A stretch of DNA of 64,000 bases. Origin: Curvibacter sp. GTDB lineage: Bacteria; Pseudomonadota; Gammaproteobacteria; Burkholderiales; Burkholderiaceae_C. Below are positions 9,507-18,277 of the stretch, piece after piece (position 1 is the stretch's first letter; every line of letters begins with the position of its first letter). The notes beneath the pieces are model-generated. The model ran no database searches and was not told the origin of the DNA. It saw nothing but the letters and a program-made list of their open reading frames with translations. Made by a program: the position numbers and the translations under genes. The stretch is from positions 1 to 64,000 of the forward strand of contig JAHRYV010000001.1 in NCBI GenBank assembly GCA_020621965.1, read 5' to 3'.

Positions 9507-12077
9507 TCAGGACTGGGCAAACAGGGGCTGGGTGTCGAGCTCGCTGGCCGGACAGGGCCGCCCGAAGTGGAAACCCTGCAGCACGTCGACGCCCATCTCC
9601 CGCAGCACGCGGGCCGTCGCCTCTTCCTCCACCCCTTCGGCCACCGTGCGCAGCCGCAGGGCCTGGGCCATGCTCACGATGCCCTGCGTCATGCGCAGGC
9701 CCTCGTCGCTGTGCACCCGGCGCACGAAGGAGATGTCGATCTTCAGCTCCCCGATGGGCAGCTCGTGCAGCTGCGACAGCGAGGCGTAGCCGGTGCCGAA
9801 GTCGTCGATCGCCAGCGTGAAGCCGGCGCTGGCCAGGCGGCGCAGGCGCTCCTCGGCGAACTCCACGTCCATCAGGGCCACCGATTCGGTGATCTCGAGC
9901 ACCAGCGAGTGCGGATCGATGCCGTACTCCTCGACATCGGCCAGCAGGTTGGACATGAAATCGGTGGCGAACAGCTGGCGCTTGGAGATGTTGATGGACA
10001 GCGTCAGCCCGGGATGGGTGCGGCGCCAGGCGCGGAACTGCTCGAAGGCCTGGCGCCGCACCAGCAGGCCCAGCTCGCCGATCAGGCCCAGGTTCTCCGC
10101 CATCGGGATGAAACTGCCGGGCGAGATCCAGCCCAGGTCCGGGTCGTGCCAGCGCGCCAGGGCTTCCACCCCCGCCAGCCGGAGCTGGCCGTCGGGCAGG
10201 GTCTGGGCGGCGACCAGCGGCTGGAACCAGACCATGATGCGTCGTTCGCGGATCGCCTGGGCCAGCCGGGTCTGGATGTAGAGCTCCTTCTTGCCCAGGC
10301 CCTTGCTGGACATGTCGGCGAACAGCTGGAAGTTGTTGCGGCCCTGGGACTTGGCGTAGAACATGGCGCGATCGGCCTGGGCCAGCAGGCTGTCGATGTC
10401 GCCCTCGCTGTCGTCGTCGGGATAGACGGCGATGCCCATGCTGAAGGTTGCGGTGATGGACAGCCCCTCCAGCATCACGGTCTGGCGCATCGCGTCCACC
10501 ATCTTCTGCGCCACCTGGCGCACGGCGTCGGCGCTTTGCAGGTCCGGCAGCAGCACCACGAACTCGTCGCCGCCCCAGCGCGCCAGCGTATCGCCCTCGC
10601 GCAGGCAGCCCTTGAGCAGTTGCGCCAGGGTCAGCAGCAGAGCGTCGCCGGCCTTGTGGCCGTAGGCATCGTTGACGTTCTTGAAGTGGTCCAGGTCGAT
10701 GAAGCACACAGCCACATGGTTGCCGGTGCGCACGGCCTGCTGGATCGCCTGCGTGATGCGGTCCTCCAGCAGCACGCGATTGGGCAGGCCGGTGAGCGCG
10801 TCGTGCAGCGCCATGTAGGTGATGTGGCGCTCCTGCAGATAACTCTTGGTGATGTCGCGCAGCACACCGCGCGCGCCACTGATCTCCCCGTCCTCGTCGC
10901 GCTCGACCACGAAGCGGCACTCCAGCCACTGCTCGACGCGCGCCGGCGTCTGGAAACGGTAGCGCCCGCGGAATTCGTCCTTCTTGCCCGTCATCAGGCT
11001 GATGAAGTGGAGCTCGAAGGCGCTGCGGTCCTCCTCGTTCAGGTGCTCCATCAGGCTGACATCCTTGCGCGGTGTCGTGCCGATCAGCAGCCACCAGCCG
11101 CTGTTGGCGCTGGCGATGCGCGCGCGCGGGTCCAGCTCGATCACGGCTTCTTCCAGCAGGTCCAGCGTGCGCACGAAGGCGTGCTGCTCGGCCGCGCGGG
11201 TCTTCTCCTTCTCCAGCGCCTGGTGCAGGGCGTCGAAGGGCTGGCGCACGCAGTTGAGGAAGACCGCGCGGTAGATGAAGTAGTAGCTGACGATCTTGTA
11301 GACGTGCCCGGTGGCGTTGACCAGGTCGGTGGGGCGCGTGTAGCTGGCGAAGAACAGCTCGGACAGCGCGGCGATGGCGGCGGCCGCGAACAGGTCGATA
11401 TCACCGGGGTGGCTGGCCGCTCGGCGCGCCGGATGCAGGAACCGGGCGGCCAGCAGGACCGCCGCCACACTGTAGATCGCCACCAGCAGATACTCGAAGC
11501 GTATCTTGAGGGGCGTCAGGCCCTGACCGGGGACGAAGAAGGCCGGCACCAGGTCGGGACACAGCAGCAGCAGCCAGTACACCGCAACCACATAAACCAG
11601 CACCGCGGCCAGGAGCCCGTGGCGGGCCAGCGGCGAGCGCAGGGGCTGCCAGCGCTGCAGGGCAATCGCCAGCAGGCCCACGGCCACCAGCAGGCGCGCC
11701 GGCAGCCAGAAGCCGATCGATTTCTGTGTACTGCCCGGTGTGACGAATTCCGGCATGCCGCCGTAGGACAGGGTGTGGCCGAAGTCCAGCAGCGCAGCGC
11801 CGAACAGCACCACGCCCAGCACCACGATGTTGCCGGGCCGCTCGCGCGTGTAGGCATCCCAGGCAATGCCCCAGCCCAGCATGGACACGATGATGGAGGC
11901 CGTCTCCAGCGTCGTGTGCAGCACCAGGAAATGCGCCTCGGGGACGTCGATGTCGAGCCTGCCGACCCACAGCACGATGCTCAGCAGGGCCATGGCCGCC
12001 ACACCGGCCACGGCAGGCCTCCAGTTGCGGACCTCGCCCGCCGGGTACTTCTTGTAGTGCATGCTTGCCGCTGGCAT
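9507..12077 (-). CDS. MASE-type membrane sensor with PAS, GGDEF and EAL domains
   Basis: Bifunctional-architecture cyclic di-GMP protein of 856 residues. Residues about 15-260 form seven or eight transmembrane helices resembling a MASE3-type sensor. A PAS-like region follows at about 290-410 (LLEEAVIELDPRARI). The GGDEF domain has a canonical GGDEF signature near residue 501 and the EAL domain has EALARW near 637, with later conserved FGTGYASLSQL. Both signatures look intact, so synthesis, hydrolysis or both are possible. ATG 12077 is preferred over ATG 12062 because GGGAG lies 5-6 bases upstream of it. Confidence 0.88.
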   Translation of the reverse strand: MPAASMHYKKYPAGEVRNWRPAVAGVAAMALLSIVLWVGRLDIDVPEAHFLVLHTTLETASIIVSMLGWGIAWDAYTRERPGNIVVLGVVLFGAALLDFGHTLSYGGMPEFVTPGSTQKSIGFWLPARLLVAVGLLAIALQRWQPLRSPLARHGLLAAVLVYVVAVYWLLLLCPDLVPAFFVPGQGLTPLKIRFEYLLVAIYSVAAVLLAARFLHPARRAASHPGDIDLFAAAAIAALSELFFASYTRPTDLVNATGHVYKIVSYYFIYRAVFLNCVRQPFDALHQALEKEKTRAAEQHAFVRTLDLLEEAVIELDPRARIASANSGWWLLIGTTPRKDVSLMEHLNEEDRSAFELHFISLMTGKKDEFRGRYRFQTPARVEQWLECRFVVERDEDGEISGARGVLRDITKSYLQERHITYMALHDALTGLPNRVLLEDRITQAIQQAVRTGNHVAVCFIDLDHFKNVNDAYGHKAGDALLLTLAQLLKGCLREGDTLARWGGDEFVVLLPDLQSADAVRQVAQKMVDAMRQTVMLEGLSITATFSMGIAVYPDDDSEGDIDSLLAQADRAMFYAKSQGRNNFQLFADMSSKGLGKKELYIQTRLAQAIRERRIMVWFQPLVAAQTLPDGQLRLAGVEALARWHDPDLGWISPGSFIPMAENLGLIGELGLLVRRQAFEQFRAWRRTHPGLTLSINISKRQLFATDFMSNLLADVEEYGIDPHSLVLEITESVALMDVEFAEERLRRLASAGFTLAIDDFGTGYASLSQLHELPIGELKIDISFVRRVHSDEGLRMTQGIVSMAQALRLRTVAEGVEEEATARVLREMGVDVLQGFHFGRPCPASELDTQPLFAQS

Positions 12078-12234
12078 CCCGACTCCCTCGTGTCGTTTGT
12101 TATCGATGACACCCCGATGCCCGGCACTTGCGGCGCGCCGGTTCAGACCCGCTCCGCCTGGGGGCGGCAGACCATGCAAAATGTCGGCTCCAGCATACCA
12201 GCACCGGTTTGCGTTTCGCTTTCCTCCGACCACC

Positions 12235-12873
12235 ATGCTCAAGTACCTGACCGTCCCCGTGACCGCCTTCGAACAAAACTGCTCCATCGTCTGGTGTGAC
12301 GAGACCCTGGAAGCCGCCGTGATCGACCCGGGCGGCGATCTGCCGCGCATCACGGCAGCCGCCCAGCGGCTGGGCGTCACGCTCAAGGCGATCTGGCTTA
12401 CCCATGCCCACATCGACCATGCCGGCGGCACCGCCGAGCTGGCGCGGCAGCTGGGGCTGCCCATCGTCGGGCCGCATCCGGGGGACCAGTTCTGGATCGA
12501 CGGCCTGCCCGAACAGGGACGCCGTTTCGGCCTGCCGGCCTCGGAGGCCTTCGCCCCGACACGCTGGCTGCAGGACGGCGACACCGTCAGCATCGGCCAC
12601 TGCACCTTGAACGTGCGCCACTGCCCCGGCCACACCCCCGGCCACGTGGTATTCCATTCGCCCGAAGTCAAGCGCGCCTTCGTCGGCGACGTGCTGTTTG
12701 CCGGCTCGATCGGTCGCACCGACTTCCCCCAGGGCAACCATGGCGATCTGATCCGCAGCATCACCGAGCGCCTGTGGCCCATGGGCGATGACACGGTGTT
12801 CATTCCCGGCCACGGCCCGGAGAGCACCTTCGGCCGCGAACGCCAGACCAATCCCTTCGTCGGCGGCACCTGA
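12235..12873 (+). CDS. Metallo-beta-lactamase-fold hydrolase (glyoxalase II-like)
   Basis: A 212-residue cytoplasmic protein with the MBL-fold zinc motif THAHIDHAGG at about residues 58-67, a further metal His in CPGHTPGHVV near 131-140, the bridging Asp in FVGDVLFAGSIGRTD near 153-167 and the final His in IPGHGPES. This set resembles the YcbL-type glyoxalase II subgroup, which hydrolyses thioesters such as S-lactoylglutathione. The true substrate is not proven by sequence. It diverges from the GGDEF-EAL gene across about 157 bp. Confidence 0.88.
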   Translation: MLKYLTVPVTAFEQNCSIVWCDETLEAAVIDPGGDLPRITAAAQRLGVTLKAIWLTHAHIDHAGGTAELARQLGLPIVGPHPGDQFWIDGLPEQGRRFGLPASEAFAPTRWLQDGDTVSIGHCTLNVRHCPGHTPGHVVFHSPEVKRAFVGDVLFAGSIGRTDFPQGNHGDLIRSITERLWPMGDDTVFIPGHGPESTFGRERQTNPFVGGT

Positions 12874-12889
12874 GGCAACGCTGCGCGCC

Positions 12890-12926
12890 GGCCTGTCGTG
12901 CCGCACCAACGGCGGCATGACAGGCC
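12890..12926. terminator. 15-bp inverted repeat downstream of the MBL-fold gene
   Basis: The arms 12890-12904 and 12912-12926 (GGCCTGTCGTGCCGC and GCGGCATGACAGGCC) are complementary except for one G-T position, with a 7-base loop. There is no T-tract on either side, so if it terminates transcription it is not a classical intrinsic terminator. It could instead stabilise the upstream mRNA 3' end. It lies 16 bp after the hydrolase stop and about 90 bp before the next start. Confidence 0.5.
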
Positions 12927-13014
12927 GCGAGGGAGCGTGAAGTATTCACACCCCCGGCGCGTGCCGCGCCGGAATAATCGAAGTTCCTATTTTGTTGAGA
13001 TGAGGGGAGAAAGC

Positions 13015-13686
13015 ATGAAGAAGTCATTCATCCGTCTGGCCGTGCTCGCGGCACTCGGCTCGGCCGCAAGCCTGAGCCAGGCCCAAAGCCTCTACGGCGG
13101 CGTCGGTGTGCCCGGCATCTATACGCTGGGCTACGCCCACTCCATGGGCGCCAGCTGGGGCCTGCGCGGCGATTACGCCGGCGGCCTGTCCGCCAGCGGC
13201 ACCGGCACCGACAACGGCGTGCGTTATGAGGCCACCATCAAGGCCAGCCGCGCGGGCGTGTTTGCGGACTGGTTCCCCTTTGGCGGCGGCTTCCGTCTGG
13301 TGGGCGGCGTCACCGCCAACGACATGAAGGTCGACATCAACGCCGTCGGCACCGGCACCGCCAACATCAACGGCAAGCCCGTCGATATGGCCAATATCGA
13401 CGGTGCCGGCACCCGCGGCACCTTCAATGTGCGCGCAAAGTATCCGACGGCCTCGCCCTACCTGGGCCTGGGTTATGGCCACCAGGCCGGCAGCAAGGGC
13501 CTGGGCTTCTATTTCGACCTGGGCGTCATGATCGGCACCTTCACGGCCGATGTCGAAACCAATCTGGTCGGCCACGCCGGCATCACCCAGGCCGACGTCG
13601 ACAAGCAGAAGCAGGACATGAACGATTCGCTCGCCGGCATCAAGATGATTCCCAGCGTTTCGCTCGGGCTGCGCTACAACTTCTGA
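13015..13686 (+). CDS. Outer-membrane beta-barrel protein, exported, function unknown
   Basis: A 223-residue protein with a Sec signal peptide (MKKSFIRLAVLAALGSAASL, cleavage probably after SQA). The mature part is glycine- and aromatic-rich with alternating hydrophobic stretches, and it ends in LGLRYNF, a terminal Phe pattern typical of outer-membrane barrels recognised by BamA. GGGGAGA upstream is a strong ribosome site for ATG 13015. No ligand or transport role can be assigned. A clear intrinsic terminator follows. Confidence 0.78.
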   Translation: MKKSFIRLAVLAALGSAASLSQAQSLYGGVGVPGIYTLGYAHSMGASWGLRGDYAGGLSASGTGTDNGVRYEATIKASRAGVFADWFPFGGGFRLVGGVTANDMKVDINAVGTGTANINGKPVDMANIDGAGTRGTFNVRAKYPTASPYLGLGYGHQAGSKGLGFYFDLGVMIGTFTADVETNLVGHAGITQADVDKQKQDMNDSLAGIKMIPSVSLGLRYNF

Positions 13687-13710
13687 GCACAACGGCAACG
13701 CCTGTGCAGA

Positions 13711-13732
13711 CGCGGCCCCGGCCGCGTTTTTT
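13711..13732 (+). terminator. Rho-independent terminator of the outer-membrane protein gene
   Basis: CGCGGCC and GGCCGCG (13711-13717 and 13720-13726) form a 7-bp GC stem with a two-base core, which in practice opens to a larger loop. Six T follow directly (13727-13732). It sits 25 bp after the stop and ends at the stop of the convergent M48 gene. Confidence 0.85.
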
Positions 13733-14604
13733 CATGGCCGACGCGCAGGTGCCCCCGCACTGGCGGCTTGCGCCCGCGCGTACAGCGGCAACACCTTGGG
13801 CAGGTTCTGCTCGATCTCGGCGATGCGGCTCTGGCCCGAGGGATGGGTCGAGAGCCATTGCGGCGGCGCGCCCTTGCTGGCGGCGCTCATCTTGCGCCAC
13901 AGCGTGACGCCGGCGCGCGGGTCGTAGCCGGCGCGCGCGGCCAGCTCCAGCCCCACCAGATCGGCCTCGGATTCGTCGCCGCGGCTGAAGCTCAGTACCG
14001 CCAGATCGGCGCCGCCGCGCGCCACGGTGTCGGTCAGGCGCGGATCCACACCCAGCCAGGCCGACAGCACGGCGCCGCCCACGCGGGCCACGCCCTGGGT
14101 CACGGCGCCCTTGCCCATGCGTTCGCGCGCGTGCTCGCGCAAGGCGTGGGCGATCTCGTGACCCATGACCATGGCCACCTCGTCGTCGGTGAGTTTCAGC
14201 TGATCGAGGATGCCGGTGTAGAAGGCGATCTTGCCGCCCGGCATGCAGTAGGCATTGATCTGGGAGGAGCCGATCAGGTTCACCTCCCACTGCCACTCCC
14301 GGGCGCGCGGATTCCAGGCCTGGGCGTGCGGGATGAGGCGCTCGGCAATCGCGCGCAGGCGCTGCAGCTGCGGGTGGTCCTTCGGGGCCAGGGCACGTTT
14401 CTCGGCCGCCTTCTTCAGCTGCTGGCGATACTGTTGCAGGGCCAGCTGCTCGACCTCGGCCGCCGGCTTGAGCTTGGTGAACACCGAATTGCCGCCCACG
14501 TCCACCCCCTCGCGCGCGGGCGCGGCCGAACTGCCGGCCGCCAGCAGCAGGCCGATCAGCAGGGTGGCAACAGGGCGCGACAGCAGTGGTTTTGGATCTT
14601 TCAT
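13732..14604 (-). CDS. M48-family zinc metalloprotease, periplasmic
   Basis: A 290-residue protein of the M48 family that includes the HtpX/BepA/LoiP-type proteases of envelope quality control. It has an N-terminal signal or anchor (LLIGLLLAAGSSAAPA, about residues 13-28), the zinc-binding HEIAH near residue 148 and the third ligand Glu in DESEADLVGLELAARAGYDP. There are no TPR repeats, so it is LoiP/YcaL-like rather than a full BepA. ATG 14604 starts just before the signal sequence; an upstream in-frame ATG adds a non-signal-like tail. It is divergent from the AmpG-like gene, with about 41 bp between starts. Confidence 0.87.
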   Translation of the reverse strand: MKDPKPLLSRPVATLLIGLLLAAGSSAAPAREGVDVGGNSVFTKLKPAAEVEQLALQQYRQQLKKAAEKRALAPKDHPQLQRLRAIAERLIPHAQAWNPRAREWQWEVNLIGSSQINAYCMPGGKIAFYTGILDQLKLTDDEVAMVMGHEIAHALREHARERMGKGAVTQGVARVGGAVLSAWLGVDPRLTDTVARGGADLAVLSFSRGDESEADLVGLELAARAGYDPRAGVTLWRKMSAASKGAPPQWLSTHPSGQSRIAEIEQNLPKVLPLYARAQAASAGAPARRP

Positions 14605-14645
14605 CGGTACAGAGGCAGGCGACGGGCTGCGCTTATTATTCCCGC

Positions 14646-15986
14646 ATGACCTCAAGTGCGCCCGAAACGACCCAACCCAAGCCCTCGGCGCGCCCGTCCT
14701 GGGGCACCACTCTGCGGGTCTACCTCGAGCCGCCGACCCTGCGCATGCTGGCGCTGGGTTTTGCCGCCGGCCTGCCGCTGCTGCTGGTGCTGGGCACGCT
14801 GAGCTTTCGCCTGCGCGAGGCCGGCATCGACCGCGCCACGATCGGCCACCTGAGCTGGGTCGGCCTGGCCTACGCCTTCAAGTGGGCCTGGGCCCCGCTG
14901 GTGGACCGGCTGCCGCTGCCCGGCCTGACACGCTGGCTGGGCCTGCGCCGCAGCTGGCTGCTGCTGTCGCAGGGCGCCATCATGGTCGGGCTCGTCGGCA
15001 TGGCCTGGTCCGACCCGCAGCAGGGACTGCAGGCGGTGGTCTGGTGCGCCTTGCTAGTGGCCTTTGCCTCAGCCACCCAAGACATCGCGCTGGACGCCTT
15101 TCGCATCGAGTCGGCCGGTGCCGAGCGCCAGGCCGCGCTGGCGGCGGCCTACCAGACCGGTTACCGCATGGCCATGATCTGGGCCGGCGCCGGCGTGCTG
15201 TGGCTGGCCGCGCGCGCCGAGGTCGCCGCCGGCGGCTACCAGAACGCCGCCTGGCAGCTGGCCTACCTGGTCATGGCCGCGAGCATGCTGCCGGGCGTGC
15301 TGACCGTGCTGTGGTCCTCCGAGCCGGCGCGGCGCGAGCTGCCGCCCGCGCGCAATCTGGCCGAGTGGCTGCAGGGCGCTCTGGTCGAGCCCTTTGCCGA
15401 CTTCGTGCGCCGCTACCGCTGGCAGGCGGCCCTGGTGCTGGGGCTGATCGCCGTCTACCGCATCAGCGACGTGGTCATGGGCATCATGGCCAACCCCTTT
15501 TACGTCGACATGGGCTACACCAAGGACGAGGTGGCCGCCGTGACCAAGGTCTACGGCGTGATCATGACGCTAGTGGGCGCCTTCGTCGGCGGCGTGCTGG
15601 CCATGCGCCTGGGCGTGATGCGCGTGCTGTTGCTGGGTGCCGCCCTCAGTGCGGCCAGCAACCTGCTGTTCGCCTGGCTGGGCACACGCGGGCACGACCT
15701 CACGGCGCTGATCTTCGTCATCGCGGCTGACAATCTCTCCTCCGGCATCGCCTCGGCAGCCTTCATCGCCTACCTCTCCAGCCTCACCAACATCAGCTAT
15801 TCGGCCACGCAGTACGCGCTGTTCAGCTCCATGATGCTGCTGGCGCCCAAGTTCATCGCCGGCTTCTCGGGCGACTACGTCAACGCCTACGGCTACAGCC
15901 ATTTCTTCGTCTCCACCGCCCTGCTGGGCCTGCCGGTGCTGCTGCTGGTGGTGCTGGCTATGCGGGTCCACGCCCGCCCCGCCTGA
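14646..15986 (+). CDS. ampG: AmpG-like MFS permease (muropeptide uptake type)
   Basis: A 446-residue, roughly 12-helix inner-membrane transporter. The start of the transmembrane region (MLALGFAAGLPLLLVLGTLSFRL), the SWVGLAYAFKWAWAPLVDRL loop and the QDIALDAFRIES motif match the AmpG family, which imports anhydro-muropeptides for cell-wall recycling. The symbol is by family resemblance. It is followed after about 90 bp by a two-component pair that may be separately transcribed. Confidence 0.85.
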   Translation: MTSSAPETTQPKPSARPSWGTTLRVYLEPPTLRMLALGFAAGLPLLLVLGTLSFRLREAGIDRATIGHLSWVGLAYAFKWAWAPLVDRLPLPGLTRWLGLRRSWLLLSQGAIMVGLVGMAWSDPQQGLQAVVWCALLVAFASATQDIALDAFRIESAGAERQAALAAAYQTGYRMAMIWAGAGVLWLAARAEVAAGGYQNAAWQLAYLVMAASMLPGVLTVLWSSEPARRELPPARNLAEWLQGALVEPFADFVRRYRWQAALVLGLIAVYRISDVVMGIMANPFYVDMGYTKDEVAAVTKVYGVIMTLVGAFVGGVLAMRLGVMRVLLLGAALSAASNLLFAWLGTRGHDLTALIFVIAADNLSSGIASAAFIAYLSSLTNISYSATQYALFSSMMLLAPKFIAGFSGDYVNAYGYSHFFVSTALLGLPVLLLVVLAMRVHARPA

Positions 15987-16079
15987 GGCGCGCGGGTTTA
16001 CCTTTCTTTACGGCACCGACAAGCCCGCCTGACGCCGCACGCGCATCATGGCACCATGTCCCTGGGAGCAGACCCTGCG

Positions 16080-16790
16080 ATGAGCCAACCCTTGCTGATG
16101 ATCGAAGACGACGCCCGCCTGGCCGGCATGGTCGGCGAGTACCTCGGCCAGTCCGGTTATGCCCTCAGCGTGGCCGGCACGGGCGAGGCCGGCCTGGCCA
16201 GCCTGCAGACGGCCAGTCCGCCGCCACAGCTGCTCATCCTGGACCTCATGCTGCCCGACATGGACGGGCTGGAAATCTGCCGCCGCATCCGCGCCCTGCC
16301 CTCGGGCCTGGCGCAGACCCCCATCCTGATGCTGACCGCCAAGGGCGACCCGATGGACCGCGTGATCGGTCTGGAGATGGGCGCCGACGACTACCTGGCC
16401 AAACCTTTCGAGCCGCGCGAGTTGCTGGCGCGCATCCGCGCCGTGCTGCGCCGCCGCGGCAGCAGCGGCCCCGCGCCGGCCAGCCAGCTGCGCTTCGGCT
16501 CGCTGGCCATCGACCGCGACGCGCGCACCGTCACGGTCCACGGCAACGCGTGCGAACTCACCTCCTACCAGTTCGACCTGCTGGTGGCGCTGGCCGAGCG
16601 CGCCGGCCGCGTGCTTACGCGCGACCAGATCATGGAGGCGGTGCGCGGCCGCGAGCTGGAGGCCTTCGACCGCTCGATCGACGTGCACATGGGCCGCATC
16701 CGCGCCGCCATCGAGGCCGACCCCAAGACGCCCAAACGCATCCTGACCGTGCGCGGCGTGGGCTACGTCTTCGCGCGCCAACAGGATTAG
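16080..16790 (+). CDS. OmpR-family response regulator
   Basis: Receiver domain at about residues 1-120 with acidic pocket EDD near residues 8-10, phospho-acceptor Asp55 in LILDLMLPD, the Thr of MLTAK and the Lys of LAKPFEP. A winged-helix DNA-binding domain at about 135-233 ends in RILTVRGVGYVF. ATG 16080 is chosen because GGGAG lies 11 bases upstream; an earlier ATG at 16056 would place this GGGAG inside the coding region. It is followed 9 bp later by its cognate kinase. The signal and target genes are not evident; the envelope theme nearby (ampG, M48) suggests but does not prove an envelope role. Confidence 0.9.
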   Translation: MSQPLLMIEDDARLAGMVGEYLGQSGYALSVAGTGEAGLASLQTASPPPQLLILDLMLPDMDGLEICRRIRALPSGLAQTPILMLTAKGDPMDRVIGLEMGADDYLAKPFEPRELLARIRAVLRRRGSSGPAPASQLRFGSLAIDRDARTVTVHGNACELTSYQFDLLVALAERAGRVLTRDQIMEAVRGRELEAFDRSIDVHMGRIRAAIEADPKTPKRILTVRGVGYVFARQQD

Positions 16791-16799
16791 GACCGCCGG

Positions 16800-17984
16800 A
16801 TGTCCACCCCCCTGACCCAGCGCCTGTACATCCGCCTCTGGCTGGCCGTGGTGGTGGCCGTCGTGCTGCTGACCCTGGTGTTCGGCTGGGTCTGGCGCCT
16901 GGAGGCCGAGCGCGAGCGCGCCCAGCGCCCGGGGCGCGAGATCATCCTGCGCGACGCGCAGGGCGAGGTCCTGGGCCAGGCCGTGGCGCGAGGCAGCCGC
17001 GTGCCCGGCCAGGGCTGGGAATTCGAAGTGCCGCTGCGCGACGGCCAGACCGTGTTTGTGCAGCTGCCGCGCCCGGGCAACCGCCCGCCGCCGGTGCCCG
17101 CTCCCTCGTGGTGGCGGCCGCCCTTCAATCTGCTGTGGATGTTCGGCCTGATCGCGGCCGCCGTGGCGCTGGGGGCCTACCCCATCGCGCGCCGACTGAC
17201 CAAACGCCTGGAGACCTTGCAGCAAGGCGTGCAGCACTGGGGCGAAGGTGACCTGTCGCGGCGCCTACCCGAGGACGGCCAGGACGAGGTGGCTTTTCTG
17301 GCCCGGCGTTTCAACATCGCCGCCGAGCGTGTGCAGGCCCTGCTGCTGTCGCACAAGGCGCTGCTGGCCAATGCCTCGCATGAGCTGCGCTCGCCGCTGG
17401 CGCGCATCCGCATGGCGCTGGAGCTCACGCAGACCCAGCCGACGGCGGCCGTGCAGGCGGAGATTGCCCGCAACATCCACGAACTCGACCAGCTGATCGA
17501 CGAGATCCTGCTGGCCAGCCGCCTGGATGCCAGCCCCGACGAACTGGGCCCGCTGGAGACGGTGGATCTGGTGGGCCTGTGCGCCGAGGAATGCGCCCGC
17601 AGCGAAGCCGAACTGGACGTCCAGACCGGCGCCGCCATCCTGCTGGTGCCCGGTGTGACCCGGCTGCTGCGCCGCGCGCTGCGCAACCTGCTGGAAAACG
17701 CCCGGCGCCATGGCGGCGGCACGGTCACGCTGACGCTGCAGTCCCGGGGCGACCGGGCCCTGGTCCGGGTCTGCGACCAGGGCCCAGGGGTGCCGCCGCA
17801 GTACCGCGAGCGCATCTTCGAGCCCTTCTTCCGCCTGCCCGGCGCCTCGGAACGCGAGGGCGGCGTGGGTCTGGGCCTGGCGCTGGTGCGCAGCATCGCC
17901 TCACGCCACGCGGGCACGGTGCAGTGCGAGCAGGGCCCCGCTGGCGGCGCCTGCTTCGTGCTGCAGCTGCCGCTGGCCCGTTGA
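16800..17984 (+). CDS. Sensor histidine kinase partnered with the preceding regulator
   Basis: A 394-residue EnvZ/CpxA-type kinase. It has a first membrane segment at about residues 12-33, a short periplasmic domain of about 80 residues, a second membrane segment near 110-128, HAMP near 129-180, phospho-acceptor His194 in the ASHELRSPLARI H-box, an N-box LLENARRHGG, then DQGPGVPP and GLGLALVRS G-boxes. All catalytic boxes are intact. The periplasmic part is Pro/Arg-rich and too short for a known ligand domain. Operonic with the upstream regulator. Confidence 0.9.
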   Translation: MSTPLTQRLYIRLWLAVVVAVVLLTLVFGWVWRLEAERERAQRPGREIILRDAQGEVLGQAVARGSRVPGQGWEFEVPLRDGQTVFVQLPRPGNRPPPVPAPSWWRPPFNLLWMFGLIAAAVALGAYPIARRLTKRLETLQQGVQHWGEGDLSRRLPEDGQDEVAFLARRFNIAAERVQALLLSHKALLANASHELRSPLARIRMALELTQTQPTAAVQAEIARNIHELDQLIDEILLASRLDASPDELGPLETVDLVGLCAEECARSEAELDVQTGAAILLVPGVTRLLRRALRNLLENARRHGGGTVTLTLQSRGDRALVRVCDQGPGVPPQYRERIFEPFFRLPGASEREGGVGLGLALVRSIASRHAGTVQCEQGPAGGACFVLQLPLAR

Positions 17985-18015
17985 GCCAGGCAGGGCGCGC
18001 GGCCCGTTCACCGGG

Positions 18016-18045
18016 TTGGGTGTCCTCGGCTTCAATACGTATACT
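18016..18045 (+). promoter_or_regulatory. Candidate sigma-70 promoter with overlapping inverted repeat
   Basis: TTGGGT (18016-18021) and TATACT (18040-18045) are separated by 18 bases. The -10 lies in an imperfect palindrome, TTCAATACGTATACTGAA (18031-18048), that could be an operator. No open reading frame with a plausible start follows before the tandem hairpins at 18216-18264, so it would drive a non-coding transcript. Confidence 0.45.
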
Positions 18046-18051
18046 GAATGT

Positions 18052-18264
18052 CTTATTTCGCAACAAGCGAATGTGGTGGTATCCCCTATTTGTGGGATGG
18101 TCGGTATCAGGAAGGCTGGCTATAGTTGGTTCCTGTACTGCTGTCACAGTCAAACCAACATCCCGCGCCGGGCCACAGCGATGTGAGCGGCGATGAGGTC
18201 AAAGAACCCAACGACGTCCTTTCGAGGACTTTTCAAAGCCACCCCGCAAGGGTGGCTTTTTTTT
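18052..18264 (+). ncRNA. Candidate small RNA ending in tandem terminator hairpins
   Basis: About 210 bases between the two-component operon and the convergent waaF. It is AT-richer than its surroundings, has a promoter-like pair just upstream and ends in two terminator hairpins. I found no protein-like reading frame with conserved features. It does not match the 6S RNA, tmRNA or RNase P cores I know. An untranslated 3' tail of the kinase mRNA is the simplest alternative. Confidence 0.4.
18216..18264 (+). terminator. Two consecutive intrinsic terminators
   Basis: First hairpin: GTCCT (18216-18220), TTCG tetraloop, AGGAC (18225-18229), then TTTT. Second hairpin: GCCACCC (18238-18244), CGCAA loop, GGGTGGC (18250-18256), then eight T (18257-18264). 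The second is a strong plus-strand terminator. On the minus strand only three T follow, so it is not an obvious terminator for waaF, which ends 14 bp further on. Confidence 0.85.
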
Positions 18265-18277
18265 GCCCCGGATCGCC

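Noticed and set aside
9345-12299. A 984-codon plus-strand frame opposite the GGDEF-EAL gene
   Set aside because: Shadow frame; it crosses the promoter region of the MBL-fold gene and shows no conserved motif.
13732-14655. Longer start for the M48 protease (17 extra residues)
   Set aside because: The extra residues do not form a signal peptide, while MKDPK at 14604 leads straight into one.
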